The position numbers and the translations under genes were made by a program. Of a stretch of 39,854 bases of DNA, positions 33,529 through 39,854 are shown one piece after another. The DNA is from CAZVIJ01 sp964626735 (lineage in GTDB: Bacteria; Patescibacteriota; Dojkabacteria; JAOAGR01): positions 1 to 39,854 of the forward strand of contig CAZVIJ010000011.1 of NCBI GenBank assembly GCA_964626735.1, read 5' to 3'. The notes under the pieces were generated by a model. The model worked only from the letters and a program-made list of their open reading frames with translations. It did not search any database and was not told the origin of the DNA. Every line of letters starts with the position of its first letter. The stretch's first letter is position 1.

Positions 33529-34146
33529 ATGCCTCCCAAAAAGACTTACCGCAAAACGCTAACGATCTCGATTATGGCATTTCTGGTTCTGTTCGTGGTA
33601 ATGGCTGGATTCGGTGCCTGGTACTATCTTGAACGGTACTCGAGACGCTCGCCGTATCCGGCGGTGACCAGCACGCTTGACGAGCAGTCCATGAAAGACC
33701 GTGGCTATTTCAAGCTGCAATCTGATGATAAGACATACTCCTTTTACGTTCCCTTCACCTGGACGCTTATCGACGGTTCGATCGGGCAATGGGGCGATTT
33801 CCTGAACGGCTCAAACGCGTTCATGCGCAAATACCCGAATTCGTTCGGTATCATGACCGAGAGCGTATGCCAAAGTATGGGCCAAGATTCACTCGAAAAG
33901 CTCAAAGACTTGAGAACGTACGACAATTTCAAATTCGAATCATCGAATCTCAAGACGATGGGAGATTACCGAGGATGTTTGACAAGGTATTCTGGTGAAA
34001 TCAAGGGGAAAGATTACCACGTGAACCAATTCTTCGTCTCGCGGGAAAAATTCGTGTACGTACTGTTCGAGCAGCATCCCGGCGAGTTGCCGAAAGATAG
34101 TGAGATCTCCGATACGATGCTCTCAAGCATGGTTCTCTCGGAGTAG
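33529..34146 (+). CDS. Small membrane-anchored extracytoplasmic protein of unknown function
   Basis: I do not recognise this 205-aa protein. It has a basic N-terminus (MPPKKTYRK), one membrane helix at about 12-34, and a mixed alpha/beta outer domain. The outer domain begins with a segment (YFKLQSDDKTYSFYVPFTWTLIDG) reminiscent of PsbP/DUF1795-type folds, which start with a beta pattern ending in P..W, and closes with a SDTMLSSM segment. There are two cysteines (near 115 and 150). The gene is convergent with the ATP-grasp gene, with one base between the two stops. Confidence 0.7.
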   Translation: MPPKKTYRKTLTISIMAFLVLFVVMAGFGAWYYLERYSRRSPYPAVTSTLDEQSMKDRGYFKLQSDDKTYSFYVPFTWTLIDGSIGQWGDFLNGSNAFMRKYPNSFGIMTESVCQSMGQDSLEKLKDLRTYDNFKFESSNLKTMGDYRGCLTRYSGEIKGKDYHVNQFFVSREKFVYVLFEQHPGELPKDSEISDTMLSSMVLSE

Positions 34147-34147
34147 A

Positions 34148-35023
34148 TTACTTAAGGAAATTCTCGTTATACCGTTGCAATTTCTTCTCGGCGTACTTCA
34201 CTATCTCCTCGCCAAATTGGATACCGGTAAGTTTCTGGAATCTCAAGAATTTCGGAGCGCGATGTACCGCAAGGACGAAGTGTTTTCCAGAATGTACGAT
34301 GATATCGACGGAGGCGATTTCTACTTTTAGCGTCGAGCATGCGTTGAGCGCAAGCTCGGTGAGCTTCGCATTCAGTTCGACATTCTCACTTTTGATGTTC
34401 GGCGAGTATTGCAGCAGGCGCTCGTCTCCCTGGATAACCCGCTTCATCCCGCCAACCGCTTTCTTGCCTATGACGTATACCTTGAAGAAGTGGTCGACAT
34501 CAACAAGCTGCTGGAATAGGAAGTTCTTGGACTTGCTGGTCCTCACGATATCGTAGCTTTCGGTCCAGTCTTCGGAGATGGTGATCTTCTTTTGTGCGGC
34601 ATCTTCGCTTTTGATGAGGATGGGATGGTCTATTTCCATCAATACGTCGCGTGCCGATTTGAGACCAGTCGTTTTCGCCGTATTGAGCACGGGGATGCTT
34701 TGGGTAGCCAACCTCGTGAAAGTCATGAGCGGAAAATATCGCAGCGATGCGAGGCAATCGTCGATAACCACCTTACCCTGCTTTTGCAGGTATTCGGCGA
34801 GGATAAGGGCCTCATGGAGCGTCGAGTCGATAGCCCTGAAGAGGAACACGTCAAAGCTCAACAGCTCGACTTTTCGGTGTTTAGCGGCGAATACCGAGTC
34901 ATCCACCTCGAAGTAGATATCCTGCATGAATAGCCGCCTGCATGTATGGCCCCGTTCCTCCGCGATTTCCTTAATTTTAATCGATTCCTTGGATTTCTTG
35001 GGTCCAATGACGCAAATTCTCAT
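34148..35023 (-). CDS. RimK-like ATP-grasp protein lacking usual Mg ligands
   Basis: The 291-aa protein has the layout of RimK-type ligases: an N-terminal Rossmann-like part (MRICVIGPK; FDVFLFRAID), a middle domain (PILIKSEDAAQKKI; FLFQQLVDVDHFFKVYVIG), and a C-terminal part (ASVDIIVHSGKHFVLAVHRAPKF). Active RimK-like enzymes usually have Glu and Asn in an EVN motif that binds Mg-ATP. Here the motif is AVH (Ala252, Val253, His254). The glycine-rich ATP loop is also weak. It may bind a ligand without catalysis, or be a diverged ligase. A -10 TATTAT lies 5 nt upstream of the ATG. Confidence 0.7.
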   Translation of the reverse strand: MRICVIGPKKSKESIKIKEIAEERGHTCRRLFMQDIYFEVDDSVFAAKHRKVELLSFDVFLFRAIDSTLHEALILAEYLQKQGKVVIDDCLASLRYFPLMTFTRLATQSIPVLNTAKTTGLKSARDVLMEIDHPILIKSEDAAQKKITISEDWTESYDIVRTSKSKNFLFQQLVDVDHFFKVYVIGKKAVGGMKRVIQGDERLLQYSPNIKSENVELNAKLTELALNACSTLKVEIASVDIIVHSGKHFVLAVHRAPKFLRFQKLTGIQFGEEIVKYAEKKLQRYNENFLK

Positions 35024-35028
35024 ACCGG

Positions 35029-35037
35029 ATAATAGCA
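35029..35037 (-). promoter_or_regulatory. Extended -10 for the ATP-grasp gene
   Basis: TGC-TATTAT on the minus strand ends 5 nt before ATG 35023. Confidence 0.5.
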
Positions 35038-35150
35038 GTTCGTTTTCTAATAGTCACATTGACAACAGGTTGGATTTCCCGAAGACTTTCACAAAGAAAA
35101 CTGTTCGGCGAAACCTACATGGTTACCGCGAACGTAACCATTACGGGATA

Positions 35151-36944
35151 CTACTGTTTATCCTTCTCGCGTCGTGCCGCTAGAATTCGCTCGAATTGCT
35201 CGCCGTCAATTCCCATGCCGATTTTATAGATTGTTCCGATGAGCAGGGACAGCGCCTGGTTCGTTCTCCAACGTCTCGTTCGTTCTTGGCTTTGAACATT
35301 ATTTACCATGGCAAGGTGATATCGATCTGCCCTTTGTCCAAGAAGTTCTCCGTCCACGAGCAGCAGCTGTTCTTGCGGGTACTTACGCGGGATGATTTCA
35401 TATTTTTGCCTATCTCTCGCCAGCTCTTCCGTGTTGGAGTCGCGAAATACGAATGGCATTTTCCCGATTGCGATATACATCTTGATTTTCTCGAGCACTA
35501 GAGATGCCTCATCGCTTGTTTCCATCAGGAACTCGTTCAGCTGCGACTGGGCGACATATGTATGGAGTACGTCGTAGAAGTAATGGGGCGTAATATCGGG
35601 CGTAATAAATTCCGGTAGCGGAGTACTCGCCTCCTCGGCCCTCGTATCGGCCTTCAGTTCGATGATGTTGAATTCAACGATACCGTCCGCAACGAGCGAG
35701 TAAAATCTTTTAAGGATATCTTTCTTGGTATGGAGCAACAGCGGATCGAGCAACGGATGCCTGAAAATTTCCCTGACCTCCTCGACCAGTTCAGCGATAT
35801 CCTTATTGCCTTTTGGAAACGTAATCTGGACGAAATCGGCTCGTGCCGAAAGACCCGATATCAGGTACGTCAAGACTTCATGCGGCTCTATATGACCCGT
35901 TGCCGTATTCAGCTTTCTGAATGCAGCGAGCGATATCAATTCGATAAGTTGAGCTAACTTTAGTGCATCATCCATCTCGGCTTCGTTCAAACACATCTCT
36001 TCGTTCAAGTCGAAGATGTAGCCTTTGATCGTTTCCTCGTCTTCCCCGTCTTTGATTGCCCTTCGAAGCGTGCTGCGAGTTTTCGTTGCCATCTTCGACC
36101 GTGCGTGTTCGGTCTTCATAGAGATCATTGCCCTCGTGACCATCGTTGCTGAGTTGGGCACTCGTTCAAATCGTTCCGCATAATAGGCGATGATGTCGTC
36201 GAACGTAACTGCGGCATCATGAAAATACTCCATAAGCTCCCGGGTGAGGAGTTTCGCTGGCACGATTCCGGTTGCCATTGCTCTCAACAGCGCGTTCTCT
36301 TGAGCTTCATCCCATGCTTCGGCTCGCCTGATATTTTTGTTCTGGTCATATCCGTACCCAAATCGCACTTGCCGTAAAATGACCGATTGGTGCCCGGATG
36401 GTACCAAGTTTTTTATTTTGCGTGCAAGATTCCTTCCGACGATATCGGCTCTCTTGATGATACCGGCGTACTTAAAATCCTCCTTGAGCGATTTGAGGTA
36501 TTGGATGAATTTCGTATCGGGCCGTTCCCATGTTGCGCCGTCTAAGTGTCCCCGTACTGCGCTTTCAAGGAGCTGACCGAAGGCAAAGGTCAGCTTTTGG
36601 CGGAATTCGATTTGGTTATGTTCTTCAACGACTTCGTCGGGCGTTATAGCTTCCAAGCCAGGTTGATTTGCTACAGCTTCCAGCGTTTCTGGTGTGTCAA
36701 TGTTTTCCGTATCTTGTCGAGATAGCAGCATGACTCCTAACGCTAAGGCTCGCTTGCTGATTTGGAAATACTCGGGCGTTGCGCGAATATCGTCAGCAAG
36801 AGCCGTCGAATACGGGGTTTGCCTAACTAAGGCATCAAGCCAAGCTGCTGGATCGATAAATTGGGGGGCACTCGCACCGGCTTCCTTTGCTATAGGATGC
36901 TTAACAGCTTGGTAGCTGGCGTAAGGTTCCGTGTGCGCGAGCAT
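35151..36944 (-). CDS. 597-aa soluble protein of unknown function
   Basis: I recognise no family. The protein is acidic to neutral, predicted mostly helical, with no signal peptide, membrane segment or obvious catalytic motif. A basic stretch (ARKIKNLVPSGHQSVILRQVRFG, near 175-200) could contact nucleic acid or phosphate. Few prolines or glycines occur outside the N-terminal 60 residues. A TGG-TATAAT lies 9 nt before the start. Codon use resembles the neighbours, so there is no sign of recent transfer. It is a clear long frame with no competing frame on the other strand. Confidence 0.85.
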   Translation of the reverse strand: MLAHTEPYASYQAVKHPIAKEAGASAPQFIDPAAWLDALVRQTPYSTALADDIRATPEYFQISKRALALGVMLLSRQDTENIDTPETLEAVANQPGLEAITPDEVVEEHNQIEFRQKLTFAFGQLLESAVRGHLDGATWERPDTKFIQYLKSLKEDFKYAGIIKRADIVGRNLARKIKNLVPSGHQSVILRQVRFGYGYDQNKNIRRAEAWDEAQENALLRAMATGIVPAKLLTRELMEYFHDAAVTFDDIIAYYAERFERVPNSATMVTRAMISMKTEHARSKMATKTRSTLRRAIKDGEDEETIKGYIFDLNEEMCLNEAEMDDALKLAQLIELISLAAFRKLNTATGHIEPHEVLTYLISGLSARADFVQITFPKGNKDIAELVEEVREIFRHPLLDPLLLHTKKDILKRFYSLVADGIVEFNIIELKADTRAEEASTPLPEFITPDITPHYFYDVLHTYVAQSQLNEFLMETSDEASLVLEKIKMYIAIGKMPFVFRDSNTEELARDRQKYEIIPRKYPQEQLLLVDGELLGQRADRYHLAMVNNVQSQERTRRWRTNQALSLLIGTIYKIGMGIDGEQFERILAARREKDKQ

Positions 36945-36953
36945 TTGCGTATG

Positions 36954-36962
36954 ATTATACCA
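36954..36962 (-). promoter_or_regulatory. Extended -10 for the 597-aa gene
   Basis: TGG-TATAAT on the minus strand ends 9 nt before ATG 36944, giving a leader of 2-4 nt. The remainder of 36945-37128 is AT-rich with no visible gene. Confidence 0.5.
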
Positions 36963-37091
36963 TATATCACTATATACAAATTATATTGGAACTATCTCAT
37001 AACTATACTAAATGAGCATGAAAATACAAGAAGTTCTTTAAATGCCTCTGGATTACGTTTATCGGCTCGACTACATAACTTCCTGAAGCTG

Positions 37092-37100
37092 TGGTATTAT
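37092..37100 (+). promoter_or_regulatory. Extended -10 for tRNA-Leu
   Basis: TGG-TATTAT lies 28 nt before the mature tRNA 5' end, leaving a short 5' leader for RNase P to remove. Confidence 0.4.
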
Positions 37101-37128
37101 CCAGAAGTTACTGGTAAGGTATTCTCTA

Positions 37129-37213
37129 GCCGGGATGGCGAAACTGGTAGACGCGCTTGCCTTAGGAGCAAGTTCCGAAAGGATTGGAGGTTCGAGTCCT
37201 CTTCCCGGCACCA
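37129..37213 (+). tRNA. tRNA-Leu (anticodon UAG)
   Basis: The acceptor stem GCCGGGA (37129-37135) pairs with TCCCGGC (37203-37209), followed by discriminator A and an encoded CCA. The D-loop region TGGCGAAACTGGTAGACGC is typical of leucine tRNAs. The anticodon stem CTTGC/GCAAG encloses the loop CTTAGGA, giving anticodon TAG. A variable arm follows (TTCCGAAAGGA), as expected for this class II tRNA, and the T-loop GGTTCGAGTCC is standard. Confidence 0.97.
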
Positions 37214-37308
37214 CAGTTTGAAATATGCCAAGCTGACCGACCTTTTTACTTTCTCTATCGTTAGCCTCTGTCAATGCATCAATCCTTGGGATGAAATTTT
37301 GTACAATA

Positions 37309-38244
37309 TTACCTCTTCGGCCTTACCAGAATTCTAAATCCTCCGCGTACGGTAGATTTTGAGGCAACAGAGCCGTCTCTATTATTAACTATAATCACGT
37401 CACCCCACTCCTCGATTTTATACCCAACAAACCCTCGTCCGTTTTCGTTGAATACTGTCCAAACCCGTTGCCCGTTCTCAATGCGCATCCCCTTGAATAT
37501 CGCGACATGCCCCCAATTTTTATCGCCGATATGCTCTCCTGTCCAAAAGATAATATCTCCCGTTCTCAATTGCGTGGGATCTTCGATAACGAGGATTTGG
37601 TATTCCATCTCCATGTTGTTATTCTCTGGCTCGTTATATGTTCCATGAAATGGGATCCAACCGAAGGGCTTATTGTTGATTACGTTCAAGTAGAAGTCGG
37701 AAACTAAGTCGGATCCGCCTGCGGGATTTATCCTGGGCATTGGTGATTTTCCACCGATCGTGATGCTCACAAACTGCTGAAAAGCATCGACGCATTGTGC
37801 TCCAAATGCTCCGTCGAAGTCCACTTCGACATTATTCACTTTCTTATAGAGCCAATCGAAATTGTACTGCAATACGCGCGCAGAATATAGATCTTCTTCA
37901 GGGGTAAACCCTACCTTTGCGAGCAGATCAGGCGCTGTCATATTTGTGCCTGTCGGTATTTCCGCTTGCGTCGGACCTAATGGAGCACCTGCTGCAGGTA
38001 CGATTACTTGCGCAGGGACTACCGTTGGAGCTTGGGCTGGTTGCTCAAGCGTTTGCTGCCCATCGCCCGTGATTATCGATTGTCCGGGAGTCAGTATACC
38101 CGGACCTTGCGGAAGTGTAGGAGCAGCCGATGGATTGCCTTGAAACCAGGCCATAGCACCCTGCCATGCCAATAAAATTGCGGCGATGTAAATAGCAGGT
38201 CTTACCAGTACACTGTATTGAGGTCCTTGTCGCTCGACTATCAC
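37309..38244 (-). CDS. Membrane-anchored CHAP-domain cell-wall hydrolase
   Basis: The 311-aa protein has a membrane or signal segment at about 13-34 and a Pro/Gln/Ala-rich linker (about 36-105). The CHAP-type domain has AQCVDAFQQF with Cys151 as likely nucleophile and NWGHVAIF with His246. TGDIIFWTGEH precedes the histidine, as in CHAP amidases. Family members cut peptidoglycan peptides or amide bonds outside the cell. Together with the two lysozyme-like proteins and the carboxypeptidase, it gives the window four wall-active enzymes. The start is GTG at 38244, with TGC-TATAAT 8 nt upstream. Confidence 0.83.
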   Translation of the reverse strand: MIVERQGPQYSVLVRPAIYIAAILLAWQGAMAWFQGNPSAAPTLPQGPGILTPGQSIITGDGQQTLEQPAQAPTVVPAQVIVPAAGAPLGPTQAEIPTGTNMTAPDLLAKVGFTPEEDLYSARVLQYNFDWLYKKVNNVEVDFDGAFGAQCVDAFQQFVSITIGGKSPMPRINPAGGSDLVSDFYLNVINNKPFGWIPFHGTYNEPENNNMEMEYQILVIEDPTQLRTGDIIFWTGEHIGDKNWGHVAIFKGMRIENGQRVWTVFNENGRGFVGYKIEEWGDVIIVNNRDGSVASKSTVRGGFRILVRPKR

Positions 38245-38252
38245 AACTCTGG

Positions 38253-38261
38253 ATTATAGCA
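38253..38261 (-). promoter_or_regulatory. Extended -10 for the CHAP gene
   Basis: TGC-TATAAT on the minus strand ends 8 nt before the GTG at 38244. Confidence 0.5.
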
Positions 38262-38303
38262 CTTCTGTGGAATTTTGCGCTTCTACTCCATAAATCGACG
38301 ATC

Positions 38304-38312
38304 TGTTACACT
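38304..38312 (+). promoter_or_regulatory. Extended -10 for the HD gene
   Basis: TGT-TACACT ends 6 nt before ATG 38319. The hexamer is the same as that of the ATPase operon. Confidence 0.45.
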
Positions 38313-38318
38313 CCAAAT

Positions 38319-38867
38319 ATGTCAGAAATGTACGAAAAAGCTCAAACTCTGCTCGATCAATACATCAAGAACGAAAACCTCAAGAAACACTGTTATGCCG
38401 TCGAAACATGCATGAAATACTACGCGAAGGTACTCAATCAAGATGAGGAACTATGGGGAATGACAGGATTGCTGCACGATCTGGATTGGGAATCGAACCC
38501 CGATACCCATCCGCTTACCGCGGTGCCTATTTTGGAGGCTGCTGGTTTCCCCAAAGAGATGATCGATGCGATTTTAGGTCATGCTTATCCTGATCGATCC
38601 GATGTAGCTCGAACAACCCTGCTTGCGAAGTACTTGTTCGCCTGCGATGAATTGTCGGGGTTCATCAATGCATATTCTCTCATGAAGCCTGGCCGTTTGA
38701 ATGACGTAGAAGCGACCAGCGTGGTGAAGAAAATGAAGGACAAGGCATTTGCACGAAACGTAAGCCGTGACGATATGTATTTGGGGAGCGAGGAAATCGG
38801 GCTGCCGATCGAAGAGCATACGAGAAACCTTATAGAAGCTATGAGAGGCGATTCGAGGCTCGCGTAA
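38319..38867 (+). CDS. HD-domain hydrolase
   Basis: This 182-aa protein is a small stand-alone HD-domain protein. Metal ligands appear as His24 (KKHCYAVE), His53-Asp54 (GLLHDLDWE), His88 (GHAYPDRS) and Asp110 (ACDELSGF). The arrangement with HPLTAVPILEAAGFP between them is typical of small HDIG-type proteins, which hydrolyse phosphate esters of nucleotides. The exact substrate is unknown. No membrane segment is seen. Confidence 0.87.
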   Translation: MSEMYEKAQTLLDQYIKNENLKKHCYAVETCMKYYAKVLNQDEELWGMTGLLHDLDWESNPDTHPLTAVPILEAAGFPKEMIDAILGHAYPDRSDVARTTLLAKYLFACDELSGFINAYSLMKPGRLNDVEATSVVKKMKDKAFARNVSRDDMYLGSEEIGLPIEEHTRNLIEAMRGDSRLA

Positions 38868-38887
38868 CGGGGCAAAATCAAGCCATG

Positions 38888-38896
38888 TGATATAAT
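38888..38896 (+). promoter_or_regulatory. Extended -10 upstream of the 290-aa gene
   Basis: TGA-TATAAT, a perfect hexamer with the TGN extension, lies 42 nt before ATG 38939. The leader would be about 35 nt. Confidence 0.5.
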
Positions 38897-38938
38897 TGTT
38901 ATATTGCGCTTTCGAAACTTACTTCGCAATAAACGATT

Positions 38939-39811
38939 ATGTCATTTAAAAGTTTAGTCAGTGGCGGTTTGAAACTGCTTACTGGTATTAACTTGGATCG
39001 TCCGGATCACAGCAGGAATCCTGCTAAGACCGGGCAAAGTATATCTCATCTTCTCTATCCTCCAGCAGAGCTGGAGCCTGTTTTAAACAGCGCTCCCGTG
39101 CTTCCCTTGAACCGGGTCGCGCTCCCTTCAGGTATACAATTGGCCCTTTTCAGGGATATTTGGTTCTTGAACGATGCCGAAATTCGGGCAATCGTCGATA
39201 AGGGTATCAAATTCAGAAGGGACTTTCGGGTTGACGGAAATAACGCTCAAAGCCATATGCTATTCGCTTTGCCGCCGTCTCGCCTGCTTAACGACTCTTT
39301 GGCACGCTTGATGGCCAATTATCGATTGCGTCAGAATGCAATGAGGCAGCTTGTGGTCATTGATGCCCAGGAATTCTTGAATAGGAATTTAGGAGTTACC
39401 TCTTTTTCAGACGTTTTGCCAAGGGCAAGGTCTGAACGAGGGCATGACATAATGATGAATGCGAAAGCTAACGTACTGAGAAGTATGAGGCGTGATCCAC
39501 GAGAGCCGTTGAATACCATTACCGGTAATGCTGTCGTAATGAACAGCCTGAGAATGTTTTTTGACGCTACTGCAAACGATGATGTCCCGTTGTTTCCCGT
39601 TCTTGAAGTTCACCCATTGGTTTACGAATCAACTCTCCCGCTCGAAGCTGCAGAAGCATTATTTGTATCGCATAAGGATCTATTCTTGCAAAGCGGAAGG
39701 CTTCGGGAACATTTCGCGAATACGTTTTACTATCGCGGACCTCAGCCTCAAGCATTAGAAGGGGTTGTATACAACTCTTCGCAGTTCGTTACTCGGCGTC
39801 TTGATGATTAG
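38939..39811 (+). CDS. 290-aa protein of unknown function
   Basis: I recognise no family. The protein is soluble by appearance, with an Arg-rich central region (FRRDFRVDGNN; YRLRQNAMRQL; RARSERGHD; RSMRRDP) that could bind nucleic acid. It has no signal peptide. The frame is long, and a strong upstream promoter supports it. Its end may overlap a convergent gene at the right edge by 23 nt. Confidence 0.7.
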   Translation: MSFKSLVSGGLKLLTGINLDRPDHSRNPAKTGQSISHLLYPPAELEPVLNSAPVLPLNRVALPSGIQLALFRDIWFLNDAEIRAIVDKGIKFRRDFRVDGNNAQSHMLFALPPSRLLNDSLARLMANYRLRQNAMRQLVVIDAQEFLNRNLGVTSFSDVLPRARSERGHDIMMNAKANVLRSMRRDPREPLNTITGNAVVMNSLRMFFDATANDDVPLFPVLEVHPLVYESTLPLEAAEALFVSHKDLFLQSGRLREHFANTFYYRGPQPQALEGVVYNSSQFVTRRLDD

Positions 39812-39854
39812 CCTCAACGAGCTCTTTGATATCGGCGGAAACATTGAGCTGTTT
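39789..39854 (-). CDS. Possible C-terminal end of a gene entering from the right edge
   Basis: On the minus strand, 21 codons are open from the edge to TAA at 39789-39791, ending KELVEANHQDAE. The fragment is too short to assign. Its hydrophilic helical look and the convergent position make it plausible, and nothing more can be said. Confidence 0.3.
   Translation of the reverse strand, partial: KQLNVSADIKELVEANHQDAE

Overview
The window looks like a chromosome fragment of an uncultivated Candidate Phyla Radiation (Patescibacteria) bacterium, possibly Saccharibacteria. The grounds are compact gene packing, many proteins with weak or no family assignment, single-pass-anchored giant repeat proteins, small lysozyme-like and CHAP cell-wall enzymes, and many genes with a -10 hexamer 5-6 nt from the start codon. 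The lineage call is an inference; no rRNA or ribosomal protein is present. All three stop codons appear to be used as stops.

Region 1 (1-5155, minus strand) is an F1-ATPase-type operon in the order c-like, b, delta, alpha, gamma, beta, with beta running off the left edge. No subunit a is present. The first gene is the most unusual: a secreted beta-rich domain joined to a two-helix hairpin that resembles F0 subunit c, with no acidic residue in its second helix. The secreted domain is related to a domain near the C-termini of the giant surface proteins encoded next door.

Region 2 (5367-20359, plus strand) encodes two paralogous giant surface fibres. The first runs in a single frame from 5367 to 15503 but is cut by in-frame stops at three places, leaving pieces of 1734, 1082 and 413 aa and a 58-aa C-terminal piece. 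The second is an intact 1602-aa protein containing a kelch-like segment. Both have an N-terminal membrane segment, a shared N-terminal module, tail-fibre-like repeats, a Peptidase_G2-like domain and a shared C-terminal cap. Divergent transcription and the shared domain suggest, but do not prove, a link between the ATPase and the fibres.

Region 3 (20389-25416) holds a membrane-anchored D,D-carboxypeptidase, a CCA-adding enzyme, an endonuclease/exonuclease/phosphatase protein, and two paralogous membrane-anchored lysozyme-like proteins separated by a terminator and a tetranucleotide repeat.

Region 4 (25588-39854) is mixed: an RND transporter with altered proton-relay residues, a possible DUF218-like protein, a PLDc_N-type membrane protein, a peptidase S51-like protein, uvrB, a small anchored protein, an ATP-grasp protein lacking its usual metal ligands, a 597-aa protein of unknown function, tRNA-Leu(UAG), a CHAP-domain protein, an HD-domain protein and an unrecognised 290-aa protein. 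No stretch over 300 bases lacks a gene; the longest gaps (5156-5366, 25417-25587, 36945-37128) hold promoters. The window contains no CRISPR array and no recognisable transposase or integrase.
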